From contig NC_090161.1 in assembly GCF_017916325.1 (NCBI RefSeq), forward strand, positions 520,501 to 584,500: DNA of 64,000 nucleotides, in the 5' to 3' direction. Source of the stretch: Leishmania martiniquensis. Lineage: Eukaryota; Euglenozoa; Kinetoplastea; Trypanosomatida; Trypanosomatidae. The translations under genes were made by a program, and so were the position numbers. The notes beneath the pieces were generated by a model. It ran no database searches and was not told where the DNA came from. It saw only the letters and a program-made list of their open reading frames with translations. Shown one piece after another: positions 1-9,417 of this stretch (positions are counted from its first letter, which is position 1; the number at the start of each line of letters is the position of its first letter).

Positions 1-1
1 C

Positions 2-3000
2 ATTGCTGCTCCTCTCGATGAATTGGAGGTGTCCATCAAGACATACTACATGTCGTACGCGCACAACGAGTATCTTCTCGAGCCCTCGGTCGAGCGCCGC
101 TTCCCACAGTACCCTCCGCCATTGTCCCGTCGTGGTGCGAACACAATGCACGTCACGGTCCCGCCAGTCGAGTTCATGGTGCATGCGCCGAAACAAATGG
201 TCGTAATAGCGCTGCGGATATCTTACCGTGGCCGTCTGCTGTGTTGGGCCGTCATCTTCGCCAAGGCCACCGGCAGGTTCTCGGAGGGTATTCGGCATGC
301 CCCTTTCGATCTTGCCAAGGCACTGCAGTCACCTGGCGATATTGTCGCCGGGGCGAGCGTCTCTGGGTACATAGAGGCCGACCCCAGTGACATCCTGCAG
401 CGCGCCGAGGCCATCCTAAACATCACTGGCAGTTCCGGCCTGCCCTCCTCGCGGAAGCAGCATGTACAGCTACCTGGACTACCACCGCTCCCGCCACCAC
501 CGCAGCGGCTGCCCTTGCTACCAGGCATGCCAGGATGCGAGGGGCCCTTTCTACCACCCACGCTAGAGAGCAACACAATGGTACTGCAGCCAACCGCGGG
601 TCCCACGGCGCACTTCATCCTCCCTCCGCCCGTGGGGGTTTCCATTCTAGAGTGGAACCAGCAGGTGATGACGCACATCAAGAGAATACAGACGCGCCAA
701 CCCATGAAGGGCATCCCAAGGGCGACGGACACGCCTCAGCCGCACAGTAGACAGAGTCACAAAGGGTCTCACGGTAGTCACGCCACGCCAGTCGAGCCAC
801 GGCGGCGCCAGCAGATGGTGAGCGACAGCAGCAGCGACAGCAGCAGCGACAGCGCGCGATCATCCTCCTCATCTTCCTGTCCGTCTTCCTCACCGTCCTT
901 CCCCATCGGAAGCCATATGAGCGGCTCCTCACCTCCGGATCACGGCGCGGGCGAGATCACCAGAGACACGCCTAAGCACCCTTCCGGCAAGAGGCAGCAG
1001 CAGAAACAGCTCCCTCCCGGTCACCATGTCGCTGCACACTTCGCTGAGGCCCCCTCAACGCCGATGTCAGCGACTGAGGTGCCCGTGGCGCAGCCGTGTA
1101 TAGTCCCCAGTCACGAGCCGCAGAAGTCCACCAGGGAATCTGCTCTCGTAGCGTCGGCGAAGAAGGTCAACTCGCCTGATGTACCACCGCGCCAGGCGCA
1201 CACGCCGCCGCCGCCGTCGGCGGAGGCCTCACTTTCTCATCCAGCAGCCGACGCGGCCCATGCTTTGGAGCTGCCTCGCAAGCCTGCGTCACCGGAGGAT
1301 ATGCCTTCGCCGCCATCAACGTTTTCGAAGCAAAGCGAGCCGGTGCTCCCCCAAGCTGCCGCCGTAGCGACACCACCAGCACTGAGCAAGGTTCCTCACG
1401 AAGACATGCCACTTGTCGAGCGCAGCCGTCTACGGGCTTTGACAGACCCGCAGGGCAATCTTGCAGTGCCTCCGGACTACAAGATGAAGCCTAGCAACCC
1501 GCCGTGTGTGAACCTGAACATGTTTGATGTCACCGCCGACCCACCCGTGAACCCATGCGTGTTGCTTGGCCTCTCGAAGCCGACAGATGTGCCGCCATCG
1601 GCGCCGAAGGCACCGGGGCATGGCGAGAAGGGTAGCGCGGTCGACCTGTTTGTGGACGGCGTAGTCGGCGTACCGCTCGACGCGGTGTGCTCGCGCGTGC
1701 TGGTGTACGTCACTGACGAACTGGACCCCCAGACTGGCGCCACCGTGAACGCGCTGCGCCACCCCCGCGTCTTCATGCGGAAGCCGAACCTTGTTGCCTA
1801 TCAGAGCCTCACCTCGAGCAGCATCGAGCCCGAGTTTCAGGTGAAGATGAGCGTCCATGCTGGAGATTACACTCACGCCGTCGTCATCGTGGAATACGTC
1901 AACGGTCGCCAAGGCTCACCCATTGTGCTGGGTCACTGCTGCTTGCCCATTAACAAGCGTTTCCTTGCCGGCAACTTTGTCGCGCGCGTGAAACTCGGCG
2001 ATCCCCGTCGCTCACAGGAGCGCGCACTGGATGAGATGCGCCCGCCTGATCGCATCTGTGACGAGCAGAAGCGTGCCACAGAGGGGTACAACCAGGCGCA
2101 GCTGGAAGCAAGCGTTGACTCCCAGGCGCTGCGCAACCTGATGCCGGCACCACCGCGCAAGCGCGCTGAATGTGTGCCGCTCGGTTACCTAATCTGGCGC
2201 CTGGAGAGTCCCGATATGAACAGACCTTTCTTTGAGATGCCGCAGCAGGTGCCTCTGTCACAGCAGGAAATGCAGCTCTTCGCGGATCGCAGGAGTCACG
2301 CAGATGTGACGCCAAGCTCGAAGGGGCTAGCGTCGGAGAAGGCGGCAGACGGCGCCTTCATAGGCGCCGGGACGACGCAAACCGACTCTGTCAGCTACGT
2401 CGCTCCTTTTAGCCCGCAGCGAGGCGCCTTCGTGAAGGTGGAGGGCATTCGAGGCATGGGCGACGACGCAGCCATGTATGTCGTGGTGGTTTACATGGCG
2501 AAGGCGCCGAAGGGCCGCCGAATGCGTTACACGATGATGCCCGACTGGAACTCGGACGTTGGTGCACCTATGTTTAAGGACCCCCCCTTTGTCTTCCAAG
2601 ATATTCATTACGACCAACTGAATACTACGACATATATGCTGCTGAAGCTGTCGGCTCTGGAGAACGTGGCATCAGAGCCAGTGGTAGAGTGCGTCGGATG
2701 GACGATGAACAAACTCTTCATGGACGAAGTGCCGGCGCTTCGCCAAGGACGGTTCACGTTGCCGTGGATGCATGGGACTCTGCCCTTGGCCGTGGTGCAA
2801 GAGCTTCTCACCCAGCCTGCCGGTGCTGTGTTCCTCAGTCGGATGAAAACAAAGGTCATAGCCTTCCTCGAGCCCAAGGCCACCCTCACCATCAGTCAAG
2901 GCGATCCGGCATGCTGCGTGGCGCTTGTGGACGAGACACCCGGTCGCGCGCAGCCGCGCCAGCTACTCATGCCAGCAACCATCAAGAAAACGTTTCCCTC

Positions 3001-3151
3001 CCACACGTGCGAAGGCATGGTGGGCTGCACGTTGCGAAGAGCCAATGAAATGTGCTTTGGCAGCGCCGACCCGCAGGAGCTCCTGAAGCGCTTCAACACA
3101 GCAGTGCAGAAGTTCCTTAATGAGAGCACGCAGCACTTCGAGGAGCTGTAG
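2..3151 (+). CDS. Large hypothetical protein, 3' part only (cut by window edge)
   Basis: The frame is open from the first bases of the window, so the true start lies to the left and only the last 1049 codons are seen. The middle third is Pro/Ser/Ala-rich and disordered-looking. It includes an Asp-Ser repeat at about 827-870 (SDSSSDSSSD followed by poly-Ser). The last 550 residues are conserved in character. Two stretches, at about 1650-1990 and 2420-2800, alternate short hydrophobic strands with Pro-Asn/Pro-Phe turns and end in an LG/VG-x-C/T-x-L/M pattern, which suggests C2-like beta sandwiches. I do not recognise a named family, so the C2-like reading is only an inference. The gene ends in TAG at 3149-3151. 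It is the first gene of the + strand cluster, and the gap to the glycoprotein array is about 340 bp. Confidence 0.8.
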   Translation: MAAPLDELEVSIKTYYMSYAHNEYLLEPSVERRFPQYPPPLSRRGANTMHVTVPPVEFMVHAPKQMVVIALRISYRGRLLCWAVIFAKATGRFSEGIRHAPFDLAKALQSPGDIVAGASVSGYIEADPSDILQRAEAILNITGSSGLPSSRKQHVQLPGLPPLPPPPQRLPLLPGMPGCEGPFLPPTLESNTMVLQPTAGPTAHFILPPPVGVSILEWNQQVMTHIKRIQTRQPMKGIPRATDTPQPHSRQSHKGSHGSHATPVEPRRRQQMVSDSSSDSSSDSARSSSSSSCPSSSPSFPIGSHMSGSSPPDHGAGEITRDTPKHPSGKRQQQKQLPPGHHVAAHFAEAPSTPMSATEVPVAQPCIVPSHEPQKSTRESALVASAKKVNSPDVPPRQAHTPPPPSAEASLSHPAADAAHALELPRKPASPEDMPSPPSTFSKQSEPVLPQAAAVATPPALSKVPHEDMPLVERSRLRALTDPQGNLAVPPDYKMKPSNPPCVNLNMFDVTADPPVNPCVLLGLSKPTDVPPSAPKAPGHGEKGSAVDLFVDGVVGVPLDAVCSRVLVYVTDELDPQTGATVNALRHPRVFMRKPNLVAYQSLTSSSIEPEFQVKMSVHAGDYTHAVVIVEYVNGRQGSPIVLGHCCLPINKRFLAGNFVARVKLGDPRRSQERALDEMRPPDRICDEQKRATEGYNQAQLEASVDSQALRNLMPAPPRKRAECVPLGYLIWRLESPDMNRPFFEMPQQVPLSQQEMQLFADRRSHADVTPSSKGLASEKAADGAFIGAGTTQTDSVSYVAPFSPQRGAFVKVEGIRGMGDDAAMYVVVVYMAKAPKGRRMRYTMMPDWNSDVGAPMFKDPPFVFQDIHYDQLNTTTYMLLKLSALENVASEPVVECVGWTMNKLFMDEVPALRQGRFTLPWMHGTLPLAVVQELLTQPAGAVFLSRMKTKVIAFLEPKATLTISQGDPACCVALVDETPGRAQPRQLLMPATIKKTFPSHTCEGMVGCTLRRANEMCFGSADPQELLKRFNTAVQKFLNESTQHFEEL

Positions 3152-3489
3152 ATCACCACCCCTCATGTAGGCCCACGTGCGCACAAGCACAGAGGGATCG
3201 CGTTGCCGTATCCTTGACCGTGCGCGTTTGACATCTCGACTTCCCCTTCCCGCCACATCACTTCGAGCGGCATCCGCCCGCACCCAAGCCATCCATTTCC
3301 TTCGTCGACGTCTTCCACTCCATAACTACACACATGTACAGCAGTTCCTCAGTGCATCTCTCCACTTCAGCGCTGCTTTCCGCCTTTTGACAACACCTCG
3401 TGCCCCAACAGAAGCGCGCACGCCCACCTCTCCCTCTACCCCACCACCTCCATCACCCTGTTCAAACTGTATTTCGCCGCCCACTCCCT
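3152..3489. other. Intergenic: 3' UTR of the first gene, up to the array
   Basis: No gene is visible. The stretch becomes pyrimidine-rich after 3290 and runs into the left edge of the tandem array at 3490. It is unique sequence: the bases left of 3490 do not match those preceding units 2 and 3. Confidence 0.6.
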
Positions 3490-4395
3490 ACCCCATTCCT
3501 CTGCGCTGCTTGCGCGCACCCCCACTGTCTACCGCTTCCGCTGCTGTCGCTTGCAGGCACGGCTGCGGCGGCGCCAAGCCCCTTTATGCCTGCGCTCGCG
3601 CTGTCCCTCTCGCGCGTAGGGCGGGCTTTTCCTCTCCCCTCTCCCGCGCCGCTGCAGCGCGGAGCACGCCCAGGCACGCTCCACCCTGCATGTGTCCCGG
3701 CGGTGGCAGCCCGCTCGCCCGCGCGCGATGAAGCGAGCGGGGGCGCGTATGCTGCGGTGCCGTGGGATGGGCGCCCTGCCAAAGACGCCAGCGATATGCC
3801 TTGCGCCTGCGACGCTCACTGAGGGCGCGGACGCGAAGGCTGCGGACGGCCCCCGGTGCCGTGGTTCTCACGGACGCTGGCCGACCGAGCACTCGCTCGA
3901 CGGCGCCGGCCTCTTCGTACCGGGTGGCAGGGGCGGCGTGTGCCTGCTGGGACGCGCGTTTCGCCCGCCTTTCGTGGTCGCCTGCCGGGCTGGCGCACGG
4001 TGCAGCAGCGGGAGTTTTGTTCGCCGTGGGTGCCCGCCTCGCCCTCGACCGCACCCGCCGACGGTGGGTGTGCGCACTGCGTCACGACAGCAGCGTGGCC
4101 GCTCCCGCCCTTGTCGGGACGGACATGCGCGTGTAGGGGCGTCTCAGCAGAGCCCACGGGTCGCTGACGTCTTGCCGGGGTGAAAGAACGTACTCAGGAT
4201 AGCGCCGACCGGGTGCGCGCGGCGCGGATTCGGACGCGCTGTGTCGGCAGGCGCGAGATGAGCGCAGGTCGCGCCATAGCCCTGCCGCCGCCAACGCATC
4301 GACCGCAGCGGTGCCTCGTCTCCACCAAGCCGGCAGCGGCGAGCCCCCGGCACAAGGGCAGGCTCTGTATGTGTCCCTCCCCCCGCTCTCTCCGC

Positions 4396-4457
4396 AGTCA
4401 TCATTCCCCCTTCTCTCCCCACCCCCTCGTCTCCTCGACCGCACCACCGCTCTGCAG
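4396..4457 (+). promoter_or_regulatory. Predicted spliced-leader acceptor region, array gene 1
   Basis: A long C/T-rich tract runs over about 4376-4455, with candidate acceptor AGs at 4396-4397 and 4456-4457. From either AG the first ATG is 4594, giving a 5' UTR of about 137-197 nt. The same sequence occurs in unit 2 (AG at 8197 and 8257) and unit 3 (AG at 11998 and 12058). This is inferred from the trypanosomatid trans-splicing rule and not mapped. Confidence 0.5.
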
Positions 4458-4593
4458 CGCGCGCATCCACTCCTGCTCGCCCTCGCCTGCTTTCCTGCGC
4501 CCCTCTCTGCGCTGCCTCGTGAGCTGTTCGGCTGCCGCCTACGTGGTCCGTGGCGCGTACCTCGATACACGACCCATACGGAGTCGGAGCGTC

Positions 4594-5613
4594 ATGGCCA
4601 CCGCTACCGACAGCACAAGCTCTGGCCGTCATCAGCGGCGCCTCGGCCACGCCGCAGGGATGTCTCGTGCGTTCCTCTGCGTGTTTGTTGGCCTCCTGTG
4701 CCTCGGCGTGGCGAGCTCCGCTGCATACGACGCCTCCCTGTACCCGATCAACGACTTCGTCCTCGGGTATGTGATGACGGGGCCAAAGCTTTTACTAATT
4801 CTGAAGGGGGAGTCCCGAAGTTTTGATCCCTTCTACTTCACCCACACGTTGTACGACGTGTTCTCGCGACACGATACTGCCATCGCGAACATCAGCTGTG
4901 TGACGGTGGTGGACTGGTGTGCCGTCAACACACCCAATGTCCAATACAACATGTTCTGCCCGTATGGCTCGAAGCACAACGACGACCCGAACTACAACTT
5001 CGTGTTTGCGCAGGTGGTGCTGTGCGGGTGGGACGGGACAGTTCTTTCCTCTCCAGAGCACGTAGACCTCTCCTTGTTTCGTGTCAGTAGAACGAAATTA
5101 GTAAAAGATTTCGCTGGCTTGTTCGATGATGGCGTGAGAAAGCCGGGCTCTGGGGACATTTACGTCGTGAACTTCACCTCCGGTACGGTCGCCTACGCTG
5201 TGTTCGGCTTTCTGATCGGCATCGTCGTGCTTGCCGCCTTAGTGGTGGCGGTGTGTGTCTGGCTGTGCGGCAGCCGCCATGCCAACCGTAACAAGAGCAT
5301 CGTGGACCGGGCCATCCGCGCCGTGCGCCTCAGCTATGTCGCCACCCTCGCCGGCCGTGATGCGCCGCAGCAGTACCAGCCATACTTGGGCTACCAGTAC
5401 AGCATGTACGACGCTGTGCACGAGAACATGCCTGATGACGAGGGGCAAAACTCTCCCTACTGGGCGAACTCGCCGGGCGCCGACGGTGATGTTGGAATGG
5501 GCAACGCCAAAGGCGGTGACTTCTCGCCGCGGGACGGTGACGGCCGCGAAATGAAGGACATGGACGGCGTGCAGTCGGCATATCGAAGCAACCCATGGTT
5601 GAAGGAACAGTGA
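4594..5613 (+). CDS. Type I membrane glycoprotein, array copy 1 (divergent ectodomain)
   Basis: 339 aa. ATG 4594 is the first ATG after the predicted acceptor; ATG 4660 would start directly at the signal peptide (MSRAFLCVFVGLLCLGVASS). The ectodomain spans about residues 46-195 and has four conserved Cys (ISC, DWC, MFC, LCGW), probably two disulfides. One transmembrane helix follows at about 198-222, with Cys near its inner end. A basic juxtamembrane NRNKSIVDRAIRAVRL comes next, then an acidic Gly/Asp-rich tail of about 75 aa identical in all three copies. The tail contains YDAV, a possible YxxPhi sorting motif. Only two ectodomain N-glycosylation sequons remain (NIS, NFT); copies 2 and 3 have DAS, MFC and DGT positions as NAS, MSC and NKT. 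I do not recognise the family by name. Surface or endomembrane location is inferred from topology. Confidence 0.88.
   Translation: MATATDSTSSGRHQRRLGHAAGMSRAFLCVFVGLLCLGVASSAAYDASLYPINDFVLGYVMTGPKLLLILKGESRSFDPFYFTHTLYDVFSRHDTAIANISCVTVVDWCAVNTPNVQYNMFCPYGSKHNDDPNYNFVFAQVVLCGWDGTVLSSPEHVDLSLFRVSRTKLVKDFAGLFDDGVRKPGSGDIYVVNFTSGTVAYAVFGFLIGIVVLAALVVAVCVWLCGSRHANRNKSIVDRAIRAVRLSYVATLAGRDAPQQYQPYLGYQYSMYDAVHENMPDDEGQNSPYWANSPGADGDVGMGNAKGGDFSPRDGDGREMKDMDGVQSAYRSNPWLKEQ
4791..4872 (+). other. Variable cassette, copy 1 counterpart
   Basis: Codons 66-93 of copy 1, directly after the conserved MTGPK. Same length as in copies 2 and 3. It keeps a hydrophobic start, Phe at cassette position 11, Pro at 13, Phe at 16 and the closing DTA, but is otherwise unrelated. 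In copy 1 divergence continues downstream through the rest of the ectodomain. Confidence 0.8.
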
Positions 5614-8394
5614 CGCAGACAGGGAAGGGAGCGCCGTGTGCGTGCGCGTAGCTCTCTCCGCTTCCCTCTGTGGGGCCGTGCCGCCGGCTGATGCAGTCCC
5701 TACGGCCGCTTTGCCTCCTGTCGTATTTGCCTCTCCTCCCTCTCCCCCTCCCCGTGCCTGCGCGCCTGTTCTCGTACGCGTCCACGGCCGCTGCCAGGTG
5801 TGGCCGAGTGCGGGTGTGCGTGTGCGTCGCCTGCACGGGCCCCTCCTACTCTCTTTTCCTCTCCCTTACCCTCTCTTCTCGTGCTTTGATCTCAGCCCAG
5901 GCGAGGAGAGGTGCTGAAACGTCGGGGGCGCGAGCGGGAGCGAGGGGGCGACCAGCCCCAGCGCCTCGACCGCGGCTCACGAGGCGGCCGCGGGGGGCTG
6001 GTGAAGGCGGGCAAACGCACAGGTGCACGGGTGCCGCAGGCGCTCTATGCGCGCTGTGGGTCGAGGTCCCCGCGCGCGTCTGCCTCTGCGCGCGTGCCCG
6101 AGCCCTCCGTCATCCTCCCGCGGCCTGCCGCCCCCGTGTCCCCGACCCCGTCTCGTTCCGCGCCCCTCCTCACCCCTCCCCATTAACCCCTCCTCCTTCT
6201 CCTTTTGCACGTCGCTGATAGACTTCGCCTGCGTCTATGCTGTTCCGGTTATTTACCCTTAACCCCATTCCCCTCCCCCTGCCTTCCCCCTCACTGTCTT
6301 GTAATCTTCGCTTCCCTTGGGTTTCCGTTCCGTTTTTTCTCTTGTGTTTGTAACGCTGTCTCTGCGCAGCGCTGACTGTGACAGTGTGTCCTCTCCTCCC
6401 TTGCGTTCGCCTCACTGCTCGTGTCGTGGCGGCGGTGGCTGCGATGGTGCTGCTGTAATCGCGCTTCTCGGATGGCGACCGTGCGGGGCACGTCGTCTTC
6501 TGTGTGCGCGCCTGCCTTCTCCGTTCCGACGCCCGCATGTGCGTGGGCTCGTCTAGCTGTGATCCCCCGGAGGCGGGGGAGGCGGGGGAGGCGGGGGGCG
6601 CGACGGAGAGTGGTGGGACCTTGACTACGTATGGGCGTGCCCTCGCCCCCTCTCCCCACTGCCTCTCGCTCTCTCCCTCTCTGTCTGTCCGTATGCGCAC
6701 GCATGCGTGTGCGGACCTGTCACAGCGGCTGCTGCGTGGCCGCATCTCTGTAGGGCTGTCTGTGTTTGCGTCGGGCCATGTGGACGCGCGACGTGAGTGC
6801 ATACGGGAAGCAGCAGACGAAAGCGAAGTAGGTGTTGAGGGGTGCGTCGCTGGAGCTTGGGAGACCGCACGCCTCGTCCGCGTCCCTGGGCCTCTCTCCT
6901 ACGGGCCCTGGCGCGCTTCGGTGATGAGCGGGGGAGGTGCGTTGCCCTTCTCACGAGTGTGTGCTCTCTGCGACGTCGCGTGTGCCTGCCTTTCGTGCAG
7001 CGCACTCGTCATTGTGTGCGTCCGTGCCTGTGCTTGCCGATCTCGCTCGCCAGCCCCCCGCCCTCGCCTCCCCCTTCCGCACACGCACACACACACACGC
7101 ACACCGTCTCTCACTAGCACAGCGTCTGTCTGTATACCTGCGCGCATGCGCACACATTCGCACACGGAGGCATCTCTTTCGCGCGCTGTGTGTAGACGAG
7201 GTGTGATTTTGTGCAGCAGCGAGTCCCTTACAGCGCACGCACGAGCGCCGGCACGCGCCTCCGTCTTTCCTGTCTGTTGCCCCTTCTCCCCCACCCCATT
7301 CCTCTGCGCTGCTTGCGCGCACCCCCACTGTCTACCGCTTCCGCTGCTGTCGCTTGCAGGCACGGCTGCGGCGGCGCCAAGCCCTTTATGCCTGCGCTCG
7401 CGCTGTCCCTCTCGCGCGTAGGGCGGGCTTTTCCTCTCCCTCTCCCGCGCCGCTGCAGCGCGGAGCACGCCCAGGCACGCTCCACCCTGCATGTGTCCCG
7501 GCGGTGGCAGCCCGCTCGCCCGCGCGCGATGAAGCGAGCGGGGGCGCGTATGCTGCGGTGCCGTGGGATGGGCGCCCTGCCAAAGACGCCAGCGATATGC
7601 CTTGCGCCTGCGACGCTCACTGAGGGCGCGGACGCGAAGGCTGCGGACGGCCCCCGGTGCCGTGGTTCTCACGGACGCTGGCCGACCGAGCACTCGCTCG
7701 ACGGCGCCGGCCTCTTCGTACCGGGTGGCAGGGGCGGCGTGTGCCTGCTGGGACGCGCGTTTCGCCCGCCTTTCGTGGTCGCCTGCCGGGCTGGCGCACG
7801 GTGCAGCAGCGGGAGTTTTGTTCGCCGTGGGTGCCCGCCTCGCCCTCGACCGCACCCGCCGACGGTGGGTGTGCGCACTGCGTCACGACAGCAGCGTGGC
7901 CGCTCCCGCCCTTGTCGGGACGGACATGCGCGTGTAGGGGCGTCTCAGCAGAGCCCACGGGTCGCTGACGTCTTGCCGGGGTGAAAGAACGTACTCAGGA
8001 TAGCGCCGACCGGGTGCGCGCGGCGCGGATTCGGACGCGCTGTGTCGGCAGGCGCGAGATGAGCGCAGGTCGCGCCATAGCCCTGCCGCCGCCAACGCAT
8101 CGACCGCAGCGGTGCCTCGTCTCCACCAAGCCGGCAGCGGCGAGCCCCCGGCACAAGGGCAGGCTCTGTATGTGTCCCTCCCCCCGCTCTCTCCGCAGTC
8201 ATCATTCCCCCTTCTCTCCCCACCCCCTCGTCTCCTCGACCGCACCACCGCTCTGCAGCGCGCGCATCCACTCCTGCTCGCCCTCGCCTGCTTTCCTGCG
8301 CCCCTCTCTGCGCTGCCTCGTGAGCTGTTCGGCTGCCGCCTACGTGGTCCGTGGCGCGTACCTCGATACACGACCCATACGGAGTCGGAGCGTC
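5614..8394. other. Array spacer and leader between copies 1 and 2
   Basis: Non-coding: shared 3' region (5614-6135), internal spacer (6136-7292), then the 1.1-kb conserved leader of unit 2. It has very high GC with C/T tracts, a G-rich (GGCGGGGGA)n stretch near 6572-6600 and a CA microsatellite near 7083-7105. Long open frames occur on both strands but are broken by single-base differences between units, so I do not call genes here. The gap between copies 2 and 3 (9418-12195) is the same sequence. Confidence 0.75.
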
Positions 8395-9417
8395 ATGGCC
8401 ACCGCTACCGACAGCACAAGCTCTGGCCGTCATCAGCGGCGCCTCGGCCACGCCGCAGGGATGTCTCATGCGTTCCTCTGCGTGTTTGTTGGCCTCCTGT
8501 GCCTCGGCGTGGCGAGCTCCGCTGCATACAACGCCTCCCAGTACCCGATCAACGACTTCGTCCTCGGGTATGTGATGACGGGGCCAAAGCTGATCGTAAC
8601 GGTTGGTGTGGACCCTTCTGAGTTCTTACCGCAGGCTTTCGTAACGGATGTGTTCATGATCATGACGCGATTCGATACTGCCATCGCGAACATCAGCTGT
8701 GTGACGCTGGTGAACTGGTGTGCCACGAATGTAATTGTTCCTCAAGTCAACATGTCGTGCCCGTATGGCTCGAAGTACAACGACGACCCGAGCTACGGCT
8801 TTGTGTTTGCGCAGATGGTACTGTGCGGGTGGAACAAAACGAGGGTACCGAAACCGGACGCCGTCGACCTCTCTGCCGCTGGTGTTCTCGGGAAGATGAG
8901 CACTAACAGCTTTGCCGGGTTGTACAACGGAGACAAGAAAAGGCCGGGCTCTGGGGACAATTATGTGCTGACCTTCGCCTCCGGTACGGTCGCCTATGTC
9001 GTCTTCGGGCTCCTGATCGGCATCGTCGTGCTTGCCGCGGTGGGAGTGGCGGTGTGCGTGTGCCTGTGCGACAACCGCCAGGTCAACCGTAACAAGAGCA
9101 TCGTGGACCGGGCCATCCGCGCCGTGCGTCTGAACCAACTGGCCGCTCTTACCGGCCGCGATGCGCCGCACCAGGGGAACCAGCCGCGCTTCGGCTACCA
9201 GTACAGCATGTACGACGCTGTGCACGAGAACATGCCTGATGACGAGGGGCAAAACTCTCCCTACTGGGCGAACTCGCCGGGCGCCGACGGTGATGTTGGA
9301 ATGGGCAACGCCAAAGGCGGTGACTTCTCGCCGCGGGACGGTGACGGCCGCGAAATGAAGGACATGGACGGCGTGCAGTCGGCATATCGAAGCAACCCAT
9401 GGTTGAAGGAACAGTGA
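8395..9417 (+). CDS. Type I membrane glycoprotein, array copy 2
   Basis: 340 aa with the same architecture as copy 1: N-terminal extension of 22 aa, signal peptide from M23 (MSHAFLCVF), ectodomain with four Cys, transmembrane helix about 198-222 starting after G197, basic juxtamembrane and conserved acidic tail. Ectodomain sequons are NAS, NIS, NMS and NKT. Outside residues 66-93 it differs from copy 3 by only a few residues (H/R just after M23, I/S in NV-x-V, F/S in SYG-x-V). Residues 66-93 are the variable cassette (see separate entry). It shares leader and 3' region with the other copies, so it is probably expressed at similar stages unless the distal 3' UTR matters. Confidence 0.9.
   Translation: MATATDSTSSGRHQRRLGHAAGMSHAFLCVFVGLLCLGVASSAAYNASQYPINDFVLGYVMTGPKLIVTVGVDPSEFLPQAFVTDVFMIMTRFDTAIANISCVTLVNWCATNVIVPQVNMSCPYGSKYNDDPSYGFVFAQMVLCGWNKTRVPKPDAVDLSAAGVLGKMSTNSFAGLYNGDKKRPGSGDNYVLTFASGTVAYVVFGLLIGIVVLAAVGVAVCVCLCDNRQVNRNKSIVDRAIRAVRLNQLAALTGRDAPHQGNQPRFGYQYSMYDAVHENMPDDEGQNSPYWANSPGADGDVGMGNAKGGDFSPRDGDGREMKDMDGVQSAYRSNPWLKEQ
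8592..8673 (+). other. Hypervariable cassette, copy 2
   Basis: By hand alignment with 12393-12474, 46 of 82 bases differ with no indel. The flanking several hundred bases on the left differ by about one base, and those on the right by a handful. It encodes residues 66-93 at the start of the mature ectodomain. Confidence 0.9.

Larger units (their letters stand above)
3490..7292 (+). repeat. Tandem array unit 1 (about 3.80 kb)
   Basis: Direct repeat unit. It carries a 1.1-kb leader, the glycoprotein gene (4594-5613), about 520 bp of shared 3' region and an internal spacer (6136-7292). The left edge was found by comparing the bases around 3490, 7293 and 11092: the shared block begins with ACCCCATTCC. 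Differences from unit 2 are two single-C indels near 3583 and 3642, a short divergent patch at about 6190-6230, and gene-core divergence between 4729 and about 5390. Confidence 0.92.

Noticed and set aside
6250..6268. CCCTTAACCCC, reminiscent of telomeric repeats
   Set aside because: A single partial match, no tandem CCCTAA repeats, and the region is internal to the array.
6504..7421. Long open frames in the array spacer and leader (305 codons in unit 1-2, 371 codons at 10309-11424)
   Set aside because: The frame is cut differently in the two units by a single-C indel (near 7383 against 11180), so there is no sign of protein-level constraint. Also reads as translated microsatellites.
6899..7855. 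Minus-strand open frame of 318 codons in the array
   Set aside because: The equivalent region in the next unit is broken into different frames, and its sequence is translated CA repeats and GC-rich leader.
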